The notes: generated by a model not told the origin, from the letters alone. A DNA stretch of 64,000 nucleotides from Fasciolopsis buskii (GCA_008360955.1 LUCM01006371.1:187679-251678); one strand, 5' to 3'. Shown: positions 48,870 through 60,970, counted from the first letter of the stretch. Program-made: numbers and translations.

Positions 48870-51575
48870 GCTGCACGAAGCCGTATCACCGAATGTCTGC
48901 AATCACCTAATGAGAAGGGGAGATGTCATGGGCTTCATCTCGGCGGTAGTTTAACTGGACTGACACAAGCCGGTCCACTGGTGAACGCTTTCAGAATTTT
49001 TAAGCATTTCATCTACTGGCCACTCCGAACTATCCTTCAATCATTACACGCCTCGAAGAACGGGGTACGACGAGAAAAGTGATCTGTGGACATGCGCAAA
49101 ACATGTCCCAGTCACGTGGAGATATTTCGATTCAGTGGCTGCTGGAAAGACTGGACCCAGTAAATTACGTCCAACCACTGAGTTGTAAAATTCATCCACC
49201 ATATTCTACAAGTACTATGAAGAAAAAAAGTGTTCAAACAACAAAAGTTTTTGCACATTTTTCGCTCTCAGTGGTCATGTTTCGGAGCCGTAGAACGATA
49301 CCGACCTCACTGCTGATGTGTATGCTCGATCTCTGATCGCTAACCAAATATCACGCCGACACCACGGATGCCCCCCAGTTAGCGAATGCCAGTCGGACCT
49401 CCTGTATTCCCGAAGGCATCTCATCTGATATAAGACCGGATACAATTGCCAAAAGGACTAAATCTATCCATTTTATCTAGTTGCTTCCAATCCACTCTTG
49501 CAAAAGCATTTTACACTTCGAAGGGTTAAAACATATACCAAACATACCTACACTGTCTCTCAGAACATCGAGGAAAAACTTGCAACTTACTTCCATCTTC
49601 ACTCAACAGCTCACTGTCGTCTATATATTCTAAATCAGACAGATTCCTGTTTGGGCAAATATCAGTGTTGAAATTCTCACTTGGGAGAAGGGCTATCTCA
49701 ATACTCATCCCAGTGAATAAAATTGAAAAGGAAAAACAAAGATGGTAACCCTGACGAACACCAATATTTCTCGCGGTGAACTCAACTGAAACATCGTCGT
49801 GAGCACGAGATGGATTTCATCTGTTCGCATACAGAGAGTGGACAGGTGAAATGAAATCCCTTATACACTCTTCATTGAGAGATAATGCCACAGAATTCCA
49901 TGAACGGTTGATTTGAAAGCTGACTTACGACCAGAGGAAAGAAATCCTGAATCGATCGTGCATTGGTCCATGTCCTAAAATTTATAGCAAAGTGAAAACT
50001 TAGTCGATGCAATTCCAAATGGGAGAGAAACTGGCTTGGTTCTCACTTGGGTACTTTTCACAAGTATTAGATAATCCAGGATGATGATGCCCGCGAGTAT
50101 CATGGATGCAACGCTTACCACACTAATTCCTTCGCTATTTTTATCAGCATCTGTCAATTATCTGTCGGTACAAACACCGATTCACACGAGTCTTTAGGAA
50201 TAATCTATTCCCTTCAGAAGATTGATCCCTGTCGTTTTGCTAACTCCAATGTGAACTTTTCACCACCGTACTTGAAGAAGGATGGTGACAGTTCATCTGG
50301 TCCAGCTACCTTGGGTCTTTGCAAAAATCTATCTCGTTGGTCATCTCCTTTCCGAATAGAGGATTGGTATCCATATGTATTGGTTCACTTTCAGGCATAA
50401 CTGGAAGGCCCACTAAGACCGTGATCCAAATGAACTGCTCCCTCAAGTGTTCTTCCCAACACGCCAAACGACGCTCCAGAATAAACCAGCTTACCCTGGG
50501 ACTCCGTAATCAAATAGCTCATCCTCGGCTTCCGTTTGCCAGTGTTCCTAATCAGTCGGTAAAGGTTGCAACTAGTTCCGATTGCCGGAGCCTTTTCCAT
50601 TTGTCTACATTTCCCCACCTGCCACTGCTCCTGGTTATTCCGTAAACTCTTGGTCATTTGACGTGCCAGGTAAGTCGATGCTAACTTTTATCACAAAAAT
50701 ATGTGTTCGGCACAAACAGTTTCGGGTCAGATCAAACGTGGATGAGACAATCTCAGTTGTCGATCCGATCGGGTGGGGCAGAAAATCGGTATCCCACTTG
50801 TCGTCCGATCTCTGCTAAGTAGCCACTTTGGACATTGAAATCACCAAGACCGAGCACAACATCCGTTGATTGTACACGTCAGAGTAATACAGACAACTCC
50901 CGGCATAACTTGTATTTCGTTTCAGGAGAGCGGCTGCCAGTGGGCGCATACACAGATATCCAGCCTGAAAGTGCACGCTCCGCTCGCATGCTCAGACTGA
51001 TCCCAATGTCAGCCTGACCAGGAGCATTCTAAGCCAGATCACCAGACACTCGAAGAGTGAAGCGAGCGAATGAAGTTACATTTGGGCTACAATGAGTGAT
51101 CACGGAAGTGGAATCCTGTATGTGCGCTTCGGAGAAACAACACGCATCTATATTAGGAAGTTTCAGGAGTTTTATTTACAGCAAACTGTCATCCTATTTG
51201 GTTGAGCCTGCGGAAATTGAAAGAGGGTAAATTAAGTGAATACTTAGGTCTAATTAATGTTCCCAACCAAGGCCTTTGATTTCAATGGAAACCCTACCGC
51301 AAGGCAGAGGGGATTAGTTGAGTGGAAACCCACCTACTTGCATCGATTATTCTTCCACTCGTTTTTCTGACTGAGCTGCTAACTCAGATCAGGCCCGATT
51401 GGGAGGGAGGACCAGGAGACTACCTCTTCAGACCTCTATCCACTGACTTTCCAGACATGATTGGATCTTCTGCTTAAGATATACCATCGCGTATAGCTCG
51501 TTGGTTCATGGAGGCACGCAAGCCGTCACACAACCTCAAGATGCAATCTTATTTTGAAAGCGGCATTAGAGAGCA
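48870..51575 (-). mobile_element. Non-LTR retrotransposon, decayed minus-strand copy
   Basis: Same family as 42.46-46.13 kb, read from right to left. The 5' untranslated match is 51575-51190. Endonuclease remains run 51150-50750 (DACCFSEAHIQDST; VYAPTG; LGDFNVQ). The linker is at 50391-50657 (NNQEQWQVGK...NLYRLIRNTGKRKPRM). RT motif C is worn (LEYIDDSELLSEDGSKLQVF, 49640-49600, both Asp present). The thumb lies at 49500-49330, the LGHVLRM block near 49095, and SGPACVSPVKLP near 48960. About 2.7 kb remain of a 3.7-kb element, because the central RT part is deleted. Not functional. Confidence 0.8.
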
Positions 51576-51699
51576 TGCATAAACCTGGCAGTAGCGTTTA
51601 ATCACATTTCGTCGTGCCCACATACGTGTTCAAGTGACTTTTGCATGAGTAGGTTCAAATAAACTCCGAATAAGTTTATGTGCATTTATGTATACTTAT

Positions 51700-51702
<3 letters not shown>
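51576..51702. other. No recognised feature
   Basis: Short unclassified stretch. Confidence 0.4.

Positions 51703-51742
<40 letters not shown>
51703..51742. repeat. (TA)n microsatellite
   Basis: TA tract before the repeat copy. Confidence 0.95.
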
Positions 51743-51745
<3 letters not shown>

Positions 51746-51971
51746 CCAGGAAGTAGTATCTGGATGCGTGGACAAAATTTGCCCGGGAGCACACGACCGG
51801 TTTCGCGGTTATTGTCGCTCGTCAGGTATGCGTACCCGATGCTCTCTTGTCCAAACATCCACATACTTGTACCCTCCGAATTGATTGATATTTCTCACCA
51901 CAAACGAATCTGTAGCAAAAGCAGTGTGCATGGAAGCTGTTCGTCGAAGAGTCCACAGAAGAATCACTACT

Positions 51972-52008
<37 letters not shown>
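51743..52008 (+). repeat. TA-flanked repeat, copy before the gap
   Basis: Starts GAACCAGGAAGTAGTATCTGG and ends in a (TA)n tract at 51974-52007. It differs from the copy at 52182-52446 at only two positions that I saw (near 51769 and 51874). Confidence 0.95.
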
Positions 52009-52097
52009 NNNNNNNNNNNNNNNNNNNNNNNNNNNNNNNNNNNNNNNNNNNNNNNNNNNNNNNNNNNNNNNNNNNNNNNNNNNNNNNNNNNNNNNNN
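52009..52097. other. Assembly gap (89 N)
   Basis: A run of N inside a repeat, between a TA tract and TTTGTCAGTTGGGCTGAGCC. Confidence 1.
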
Positions 52098-52412
52098 TTT
52101 GTCAGTTGGGCTGAGCCAACCTTAGGAACGAGGGCAGAATGCCCCAGAATATACGTATGTATATATATATATATATATGCAAAGAAGCAGGAAGTAGTAT
52201 CTGGATGCGTGAACAAAATTTGCCCGGGAGCACACGACCGGTTTCGCGGTTATTGTCGCTCGTCAGGTATGCGTACCCGATGCTCTCTTGTCCAAACATC
52301 CACATACTTGTACACTCCGAATTGATTGATATTTCTCACCACAAACGAATCTGTAGCAAAAGCAGTGTGCATGGAAGCTGTTCGTCGAAGAGTCCACAGA
52401 AGAATCACTACT

Positions 52413-52446
<34 letters not shown>
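52098..52446 (+). repeat. TA-flanked repeat, copy after the gap
   Basis: Contains the TTTGTCAGTTGGG segment (52098-52150), a (TA)n tract (52158-52178), the CTGGATGCGTGAACAAAATT body, and a final (TA)n tract (52416-52446). With the preceding copy it forms a tandem pair. Confidence 0.95.
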
Positions 52447-52447
<1 letters not shown>

Positions 52448-52747
52448 ATTTACAGCTGCTGCCGATTAAGATGCATTCTAAGGTATCCATTGCTAACATT
52501 CGACGTACTGTAATACTTGCGATGTATGAATAATTGTTAGCAAATATTACAAATTCATTTACAATTTCTCTTATTACACTTCCTTCTGGACTGAAGTAAG
52601 ATCAGTTAAATATGAGAGACCGTGGTGATTAAAGTAAATTAGCCTGAACAGAAAAAATGAAATATTTCGCGGAGTATGGTAATTTCACATACGTGTTTGG
52701 TAAAGTCCTCAGATTTGTCTTAATTCTTCTTCATAAATGCTCAACTA
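52447..52747. other. No recognised feature
   Basis: Nothing identified. Confidence 0.4.
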
Positions 52748-53570
52748 GGGGTCTTTCCAGATAAGCCCAGCCAAAAAATTAAGCCCCGACACCCGAAAAC
52801 GATCAGAAAAAGACAGTATGAAATTTGTACTTTTACTTTTTATTGAAGAGACTGAAATCGGGATATGTCATTAATAATTTGCATGAAAAGGTCAGTTTTA
52901 TGGGTACCTTTGCCTCCAAACGAATTCACACAAGCAGCTGGCAAGTAAAGCTCGGTGTGCGCCGCATTGGCTTTTATTCTGCATCTTGTAGACGTGTCAA
53001 AGAGATTCGATGGTTTCTGTGTGAGCTCCAATCGTTGGATCCACAAAGTTTTCGGTTTGATTAACCTTTTCATGAGTATAATTCATGTCAATCATCGTTT
53101 CGATTTTGTGGAGATGATGATTGAGCCGGGAGCAATACACGAATAGAATTTTTGTTCTAAACTCCATCCTAGACCGCTCCAGCTAAGTTCCTTTTCGAAG
53201 ACCGACTTCTTGCCAACGCTGTCGGGTATTCGATCACCACCTGTCAGAAACAGTTGAAAATGTCGTTTGGTGGCCATTGTTGCACAAACGTTGCTAATGG
53301 ATCACTCCGTGGCTTTGTAAAATACGTATTGCCGTCTCATTGTCATGAACGAGAGTTGAAAACGTTAGAAAGTTCGTTTCAAGTTTTACGTCCGAACGGA
53401 GAAAAGTTTTGAACGAAATGAGCCTAGATGAGGATAAGGAATTGTTTTTATCAAGAATAGGTCAAGATTGTGTGCGTCCATTAAATTGGAGCTGGCAAAA
53501 AGTGGCGGGGTTTAACTTTTCGTGCATCCACTTTTTGCATTCGTGGCGGGGCTTATCTTGGAAAACATCC
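52748..53570 (-). mobile_element. Merlin-type DNA transposon, internally deleted
   Basis: Imperfect inverted ends: left GGGTCTTTCCAGATAAGCCC (from 52748) and right, on the complement, GGATGTTTTCCAAGATAAGC (from 53570). Both are followed by AAG/GTTAA.CCCCG-type words. The flanks TCAACTAG (52741-52748) and GTCACTAG (53571-53578) agree at 5 of 8 bases, compatible with a worn 8-bp target duplication. The inside encodes, on the minus strand, the C-terminal part of an ISXO2/Merlin-like transposase. At about 0.8 kb it is shorter than an autonomous element. Merlin elements are known from schistosomes. Confidence 0.75.
52880..53277 (-). pseudogene. Merlin (ISXO2-like) transposase remnant
   Basis: Starting with ATG at 53277, the frame runs into CIAPGSIIIS (the family has a PGTTIISD-like block, with catalytic Asp), then a deletion/frameshift. 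Next come VNQTENFVDP (about 53085-53056), TIGAHTETIESL and YKMQNKSQCGAHRALLASCL, ending in CEFVWRQRYP. This matches the H..VNH..FVDP.TGAHT..IE..W layout of ISXO2-like DDE transposases. The expected Trp after ESL is replaced by a stop, and the N-terminal zinc-binding region and first catalytic residues are not visible. Inactive. Confidence 0.75.
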
Positions 53571-53578
53571 GTCACTAG

Positions 53579-53984
53579 TTTCCTCGTGCGAAAGGACCGC
53601 TGATTTTTGAAAATATTTAACTCCGGCTCGCTCATGTACCTCCAAGCTGATAATACTTATATGCTGGTTTCTATTTGATATTTAACGTTGCTTGGAATTG
53701 AATAACTACCGTTGATGGTGAAGTGGAAAATGTTCTCTTTGAACGGCTCTCGATTTACACCAAAGTCATTCGGTTGTGCTGTATCAATTGCTCGCGCTCA
53801 TATCGTGACAGAGCACCAATAAGCCCAAGGTAATGCGACTTTTTGATTCCACAAAACAGAGCAACTATAAATGACAGTCATTCGGATTCCCACATTTCAC
53901 TCACAAACCTCGAAATAATCCGCTCAACGATGCATCAGATGCGAATTTCACTCTCAACGGAGCTCACTGGTGATGCCAATCCCC
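53579..53984. other. No recognised feature
   Basis: Nothing identified. Confidence 0.4.
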
Positions 53985-54060
53985 TCCCGTGTTCAGGGTT
54001 TGAATCCGAGCTTTCCAATTAGATGGCGAGTGTGTAACCACTAGACCAGCCGCTCCTGTT
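53985..54060 (-). repeat. tRNA-like sequence, well-kept A and B boxes
   Basis: Complement GCTGGTCTAGTGGTTACAC is a near-canonical A box and D arm; GGATTCAAACCCTG is a B box. The acceptor stem does not pair and the anticodon arm is irregular, so I read it as a tRNA-derived SINE or a tRNA pseudogene. Confidence 0.55.
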
Positions 54061-54529
54061 TAGGCTAACCAAAAATATCGAGTTTCGTTTTGTCCGAATG
54101 TCGTCCACTGGGACAGCTAGCAATGCCCGACAGTCGCAAAGGTAGATGAGACACGTGTCGCATTCATTCCAGTCGAATCCCTCTCACGTTGTTCAATTCG
54201 TAATCCTTTTTGTTCAAGCATATCTACCAACTCAAACTAAACGAGGACACGGTTTGCACAGTTTTAAACGAATAATCTATGCCAAACCCATGATTATTAG
54301 ACGGGAAACCAATTACGTCCATAAGTGAACACGGAGGTATTCGTATTCCTGTTAAAATTTTACAGTAGAACTTGCTTTCGCCAATCCTGAGGTAGATTAT
54401 ACCCTTGACTAGATCGCGTGAGAAAATAGTCCGAGGTTTCAACTGTCATCAGTTACAAAATATGGGTTATTATAGGACAATAAAGCAAGGAACTTCATTA
54501 TTCAACACACAGCTGATCGTGTAAGTTCA
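54061..54529. other. No recognised feature
   Basis: Nothing identified. Confidence 0.4.
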
Positions 54530-54730
54530 ACATTCTGTTAATTTTTTGGTTTTTTAATTCGTTTTTTGTTATCTTTCCATTTTCTTTACTGATGAATTGA
54601 AAGTGCACATCATTTCTCGCGACGGGAGCCACGGCCAACAGGGGGCTGCCAGAGGACGGGGAACGTTGACCGGCGAATTTCATATCCAAACGCCACAACC
54701 TTATCCGTTTGGACACCGCCGATCGACAGA
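54530..54730 (-). repeat. tRNA-derived SINE (family 2)
   Basis: T-rich tail (TTTTTTGGTTTTTTAATTCG), body with AGGGGGCTGCCAGAGGACGG, head at the right (complement GGTGTCCAAACGGATAAGG, A box region). The B box has mutated. Confidence 0.65.
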
Positions 54731-55394
54731 TTACATGTGGTAACTTGCAAAACAATTACCAAAGGAAAAATTCCTCGAAAATGTTGTATTACCTTATTTC
54801 CCTAAGGTGTGTTCAATCTAACACGAATAAAATAGAAGATATTAACAATGGGAGAAAGTTGATCGATATAATGCTGGAGACAATCCCTAAATTCTAACAA
54901 AACGGACGACATGAGAAAATGATAATTTTATAAAAAAAAATATCTCAGTTCCACACTGTACCAGTTCATAAACATATTATGTTGAGTAGAGTGGCTTCTT
55001 TGCCAACTGGGCGTTAGTTGAGTGAAAGCATGCTTACCTCTAAAGCATAGTTCATACAAAAGCATACCATAGTCCACTTATACTTTATATGCTGATATGA
55101 TAATTCAGTAAGCTACTCAAGCAATGAACATTGACGTTGAAATTCTAAAACTTCTTGGCGAATGAGGTAATGACAATTTCATACCCGGATTGTTGGGTCC
55201 TATTTTAAAATGACCGAACCATGGCTGAGGGCAGTGGGGAACTCATCGATTACTAATTCTTGTCATTGATGTACTTCTAGCAAAACACGCGTCAAGTTGT
55301 CCCATTATTCTCGTTAACTGGTTGGTAACAAGAGCAAAAGTGAACTATTTACTAGATTTCTGGCATACCTGTTTGGTAAACCGTAACAAAGCTT
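54731..55394. other. No recognised feature
   Basis: Nothing identified. Confidence 0.4.
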
Positions 55395-55793
55395 ATGGTT
55401 TTTTTTCTCGGAAGACTTCGAGAATTCGCGCTGGATAAAGGGAATGCAAACTTGAGTAGTTGTTCCTTTATGCTATACACAGTGGAGCTTGACATGGTGT
55501 CTACTAGCAGACGCGTACGTGACAATCCCGTCATCGACTACCTACCCTTTTCTCACAAACTTCAATTAAATGAATCATGTACTGTACTGAGTAGGCGTGA
55601 CCCTAGGAATGAATCGACCTTTCCACCTTCTTGTCAATTACCATGGTTGAGACTAATTTCTGATTTAGCTAGACCAAACGCCTACATCTACGAACGAATG
55701 GTTTTTACAAAAACTAACATCCATCTAAAGAAGGCAATTAGCCTATTAATTCGTGCTGATGTGGGAAACATTGTCGAATCTATTCAGGTGTAA
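55395..55793 (+). CDS. Candidate exon, unrecognised
   Basis: The longest unexplained open frame of this part (132 codons). It has a good acceptor at its start (T8 run then CTCGGAAG near 55416) and a donor-like ATTCAG|GTGTAA at its end. The product contains LPFSHKLQLN, RNESTFPPSCQLPWL and NAYIYERMVFTKTN, with no family I can name. Codon composition looks protein-like, not repeat-like. Exons further right might belong to the same gene. Confidence 0.3.
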   Translation: MVFFLGRLREFALDKGNANLSSCSFMLYTVELDMVSTSRRVRDNPVIDYLPFSHKLQLNESCTVLSRRDPRNESTFPPSCQLPWLRLISDLARPNAYIYERMVFTKTNIHLKKAISLLIRADVGNIVESIQV

Positions 55794-56213
55794 CTCCTTG
55801 ATTTATCCGGTTCCCTAGAAAAACTGGATTGTGTGTGTAGGTAAACGGTACAAGTGAACCGCATCAGAATGGTGACACAAATATCTATTCTCAACTCCAG
55901 GTACCTCAGTCAAATACCGGGAAAACTAGAGACCATGGCAGAGTATATCTATAAACGGGCTTGATATCCACATGTTGGTCCTATTTATGGATTTTACCTA
56001 CTGCCAATTTGTTTACGCATCCTTGAACGGGTCTATCTAATGACAATTTCAAGTGCTTCATCATAACCTACAAATAGATGACTCTCCTCCATGATGATCT
56101 TGCAGAATACGATCCAAACTTTTGCCTATTAAGCCACCTGTGGAAATTGAAATCCCCGCCTACGTATGAACACGTGACTCAAAGGTTGATGCACACCGTC
56201 ACGTGAATATCGT

Positions 56214-57472
56214 ATGACTAGTATTGTGTTCATAGTCGTTACCGTGGCAATCTCCTTTCACAATTGTTCTCATTGTGTACAAACAGTTTTCCAAGAGCAA
56301 CACACCGTGATTAGTGGAACTTTGGATTTCCTGGTTAAAACAATCGAGCAGCGAAAAACAAAGAGACACGGAGACGAAAGTGCAGAAATCAAAGATCCTA
56401 TCATTCAATTCTTTCTAGAACAAACCGAGAACAGTCTCCAGGACGAACAAGTTCCCGTTTACCAACCAGTGGTAAGCTGGGCTGTTTGGTAAATCTTCTT
56501 TTGATCTGCTATCAAGAATTTAACAGTTATTAGAAAATTTAAGCTCGATGAATTATGAACTTCCGATCAAAGTTTATTTATGAATGCTGGGAGGGAGATG
56601 GCATCATGCTGTCATTGTTTGGGACAATTGTGTGTGGGTCGTATTTGTGTTACACGGATATCTATCGTCCTGATACTTTGCACTATGAATTGTCTAAACG
56701 GCCCGGAACACATTCATGATAATTTAGGTGTCACAATTTGACACTAAGCCGCTTGATTTAAGGAACATATTTCTTGAAGTTTTACCAAATAATAAACGCC
56801 AGATCAGCCGCCCTGTTGGAGCGGTTATGATAGTCTGTGATGTTGATTTCAAGTTTGCATTAGTCTCACCCACCCAACCCCGGCGTAGCAGCATGTTCAA
56901 AGCAATTTATCCGGATTAACCATGACGACGAAGTATTGCGGTCGTTCCGGTCTTTTTGTTGTCATACTCATTCGCGAATTGATGAGCATGTGCAGAACAT
57001 TTACGATGTTGCTCTCTACATCTTCCCACTTGTAACCGTTTGATTTCCAATAACTATGAATGAATGATTGCAATTTCAGACGGTCCCAGAAATATTTTCG
57101 TACTAATCGTAAATCCAGTGACTGGGATCATCTTACTTGGATCGATCATTTCAACCGTAAGACTGAACACCCTACTCCCCCCAAAAAAACGAGTGTTAGG
57201 ACGAGAACCATCGGGTAGAATTATGTCTTTATTCCTTTACCAAGTTTTATTCGAGTGTTCACGATCTCGTACACAGAATTCGGTACTCTAAATGGTTTGG
57301 CTGGTCATTTCGGAAGATCATTAGGCACACGAAACTATTCACTATGCGTCAGTTTAATAAACTGTTGTTAACCTTTTTGGTTAGGGAAATGGTTATCGGT
57401 GCTCGATTTTCAATCATTCGTCCAGCATACGGGTTACTGTCCGGACTTGGTGGATATGCACTGGTGATAATG
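56214..57472 (+). CDS. Candidate host gene exons, secreted or membrane protein
   Basis: Exon A, 56214-56471, begins with ATG and a hydrophobic signal-like start (MTSIVFIVVTVAISF) and ends at CCAGTG|GTAAGC in phase 0. Exon B starts after TTTAG at 56728, also phase 0, and stays open to 56919. It may end earlier, as TAA follows. Two more spliceable open pieces have hydrophobic products: 57080-57155 (TTTCAG before, GTAAGA after; VNPVTGIILLGSIIST) and 57389-57472 (TTGGTTAG before, GTACGT after; GLLSGLGGYALVIM). The connection between B and the later pieces is not established. I do not recognise the protein. Confidence 0.3.
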
Positions 57473-57599
57473 GTACGTAACACGGAGAAAATAGATGCGT
57501 CATACTTTCACGGTGTCTTAACGATGGACTTTGATTCTAATACTATTGACCAAAACCATCCTTTAGGGTCGGTAAGATTTGATAATTAGTCGAATGCGT

Positions 57600-58344
57600 T
57601 TCCGCGACTTGCGTTTTTCGTAAACTAACACACGCGTGCATGCACGCACACGATGTAGCTCACCAAGTCAGGAAATCGGTTTGCATGCCGCAGTCAAATG
57701 AATGAACTATGGAAATTCATGCTTGTTGTGAATCATGTACACTTGTTTAAACAGAATCCTATGTATACTTGACAACAATTAAAAGATTAAGCAATGAAAT
57801 CAGAAGAAATTTTTTTTTCGTCAATGATAGCATAACAGGCTAATCTTGGTGAATGAAATGTTTTAGTAACTCGGAGACAAGTCGGGGTGTGACCATAATG
57901 AATGGAGAAGGTATTTGACCCCGTGGCAAAAACCAGTCGGAAACAGACGGTCAAAGAAGCATCAAGGACTAGGTCAAAAACGTTGTCCAATAGACAAATG
58001 TCACGTTAGGAGCAAACAAGCGCAGCACAGGCCAGAATTCATATAGACGGCAAGACTGCCCCAAATGAGGGATACAGTTCAAGTTGTTACTGATGCCAGT
58101 CGGACCAACATGGCGAGGGAGAGCGAGAGGGGAGCCCAAGAAAACGAAAACAAAAGTGTTCGGCAAATGGTCGAATCGGCCCGGGAATGCTCAGCTAGGC
58201 AGAACATGAATCTCGTGTAGCGTAGTTTGAAAAAGAACAATACGCAAGGTGGAGTAACATGTGGGGAACCGGGACTTGTTTGGCTACTCAACAAACTTGT
58301 GAACTACCCGCTCAACTTCTTGTTACACTAGGATTTAATCTTTA
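57600..58344. other. No recognised feature
   Basis: Nothing identified. Confidence 0.4.
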
Positions 58345-58445
58345 GAAGGAACGCCGAACTTAGATTCGCGAGATAGCCTGGCTAGGTCGTGTATTGCGCA
58401 TGCTCGCAGATCGTCTCACTTTGGTGTATGCCATCTGCCGACATT
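58345..58445 (+). mobile_element. LINE 3' fragment
   Basis: Plus strand reads EIAWLGRVLRMLADRLTLVYAI, matching the LLGHVLRMSNTRLPYRA block of the element at 45.77 kb. Only about 100 bases remain. Confidence 0.6.
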
Positions 58446-59249
58446 GACACTGACTGGGACGCAGCTCGAGGTGTTCTATCCATAAGGTGAAAACAGTGAG
58501 AAAACCAAATTCAGTCGATTGGCTCGTGTCTGTCCAATAATGTGGTCGCGGACTGGGATCCACCACAAGGGGGAAAAACAATTAATGATATGGATTAAAG
58601 CAATATTCCGTGACTTGTTGTATTTGGAAACTTTCCTCTTTTGCTTAGCTTCTTTTTCTGTTGCTTTCTTATGGCTGCTCTTCCGCTACTCTACATTCAG
58701 TTTTCGTACGGGTATGGGTTTCTTAGATGGCCACTAAAAGTAGTATACGCAATTGTGAGGTCAATGAATCTAACGATTTTTCTGTTCGTGTTTCTTGGTA
58801 TTACAAAGTAGTAACTAAAACTCGAGCACTTTAACGCAAGGCTAAATAGTTTTAAAAATCGAATTGAAGTTACTGGGAAAAAATAAGGACCAAGCCTTGA
58901 GAGGACCCCATGTGTAAAATATCACTCTCCGAGTTTGACAATACTAGTTTCCGGAAGTGTTTATGTTCATTAAAATATAAGTTCTACAACTTACTGGAGT
59001 TTATCAAACAATAGGGTCTGGCGTAACAGTGTGATTAAGTCACTCTTTTCAACAGAATTGTTATGCATACAAGAAATAGCTTAACATAATACAGTGTGTT
59101 GCACATCTTTGGTATTGTTTATAACGCCGCAATAATAATAAGAGTAACAATCATATGAAACTTTCTACCGAAAATAAGTTCACCAAAAGTGGTAAGCGCC
59201 TTCTTCGAACAACTATGCCTTCCAAGTCTTGATTATGGTTTCACGAATG
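58446..59249. other. No recognised feature
   Basis: Nothing identified. Confidence 0.4.
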
Positions 59250-60970
59250 AACATTGAAAATCTCTGCACGAAACATATCTACTAGGTTCTGACAGTACAT
59301 AGCCCAGAGACCAACTTTTTCCTCAGGTGGAACTCAGAGAATAGCTGCATGGTACAAGGCACATCCCCGCATTGAAGATAAAAGGATGGACATCACTATT
59401 CCTGGTTAATCGTGATAAAGTTGATCTTAGACTCATTGGATTAGCGACCGCGGACAATCAGTGGCCGCGTGGCGGGTTTTATCTGGTAAACGTTGTCCCA
59501 AAAGAATTTCACAAGTTTGCTAATGCTACTGAAAAGTAATTCCTACATCTCTAATTAGAGCTAGGGAAATCCCATCGGAGCCCGGCTCTTCATGACGTCC
59601 TAAAGCTTGGATCTCCCTGAGAATTTCGCCTTAGTGGGTGAATCTATTGTAACAGACCCCCGGGATGCACGCCGAAATAGTTGCGGGAGGTGCTGATGCT
59701 GAGAGCCAGCTAAACTGTGTCTGAAATTACTCCACACGGCGTACAAGAAGGCGCTACATGTTGTGGACAGGCCAGCCCTCGACTTCACTGATCGCTTTAC
59801 GCACATCTGATTCTTCCCTATCGGCAATTCTAATGAGGTGAAACAGCTTTCTGGAATTTCCCATGACAGCAAAATATTCCATCTCCAGACCTCGTTGAAA
59901 CCGCCAGGTCTTGCTTTCCCTACGCAAGTATGCGTTGATTTCATGTCTCGTTACAAGCCATGCCAGCCGGGATGGACTGAAAAGCATCAAGAAGGTGCAG
60001 AGCCTTAGCAGAAATCTAGGGTGTCACAACTTGGCGGGTTGAGCCTCAACTTTCCAATCCAGCAGAATAAGAGGCATTCTTGATAAGAGACCAGTGTTCA
60101 TTGATATTTGGAGGCGGAGGCAATCCTTGCATCTCAGCTGATGTGTTTCGAAAAATTGATGGGTAAGTCGGATCAGATAGCTTGTCAGAATCTAACCGAC
60201 ACTGCACAATGCGTTTTGAGTACCCACCAAGGTAAATGGACAACTAAGTGCAAACTAACGCATGATCGGAGTCGAGTGGAGTGCTCCAGTACAACCAGCA
60301 GTTTTGTAGATAGACCCGACGTCGGTAGCTAACGGCGATGCGATTGGTCTGGGTCTACTGCTGACCCAAATAAGGCGGACGTAGATGACTGGAATGTCTG
60401 AGACACGTACTAGCGAGAAACAATTGATAGTCTGAGCACAAAGTCAACAACCGTTCCCCGTCTTCAGAGCGACAGGAATCAAGATGAAGTTGACCACCTA
60501 GATGCGCCTCATTCGAGTACAGCCGACCTACTCGGGCATTCATATCCCTTGCCAAAATCACAATTTAGCCCCTCCTTGCTGTTCGCAATAGGTCGTGCAG
60601 CTTTCGGTAGAAAGTGTCCTTGACTGCATTTGGACTGCATGTACGCTCTTAGAGCGATAGCAGGCTATCGACCGGAATCCAGTCATGTAGTGCATCCTCA
60701 GTGTTCCCACTGAGAATCACACCAACGCCGGCAACACCAGAAACCGCAGCCTCGGGGTCCCCAGAAAGACACATGTGGAACTTCACGGAAGGTGTGGATT
60801 TCAGTGAGACAACAAAGGTGGAATCTTGAATGCGGGTGCCTTCGATACAATATTCATCGATGGCTAGGGTCTCCACTGTACGGGCTAAACACTGCTGTTG
60901 ACTTACGCGCATCAGTGTTCCAACACTGAAGGTAGTCAGTGTGAAAGGCATCTATGACAAAGAAGTGTAT
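59250..60970 (-). mobile_element. LINE fragment: endonuclease, linker, start of RT
   Basis: From right to left: VGTLMRVSQQQCLARTVETL and GTRIQDSTFVVSL (60940-60800), GVILSGNTEDALHDWIPVDS, then a worn catalytic block MILARDMNARVG (60561-60525). Next are the linker EMEYFAVMGNSRKLFHLIRI (about 59885-59820), a GRHEEPGSDGISLALI segment (near 59590) and possible early RT to 59250. Endonuclease and linker sit in different frames with stops. The part from 60729 rightwards lies inside the large inverted repeat and is therefore duplicated at the window end. Confidence 0.7.

Noticed and set aside
53985..54060. Functional tRNA gene on the minus strand
   Set aside because: Good A box, but the anticodon and acceptor stems do not pair convincingly.
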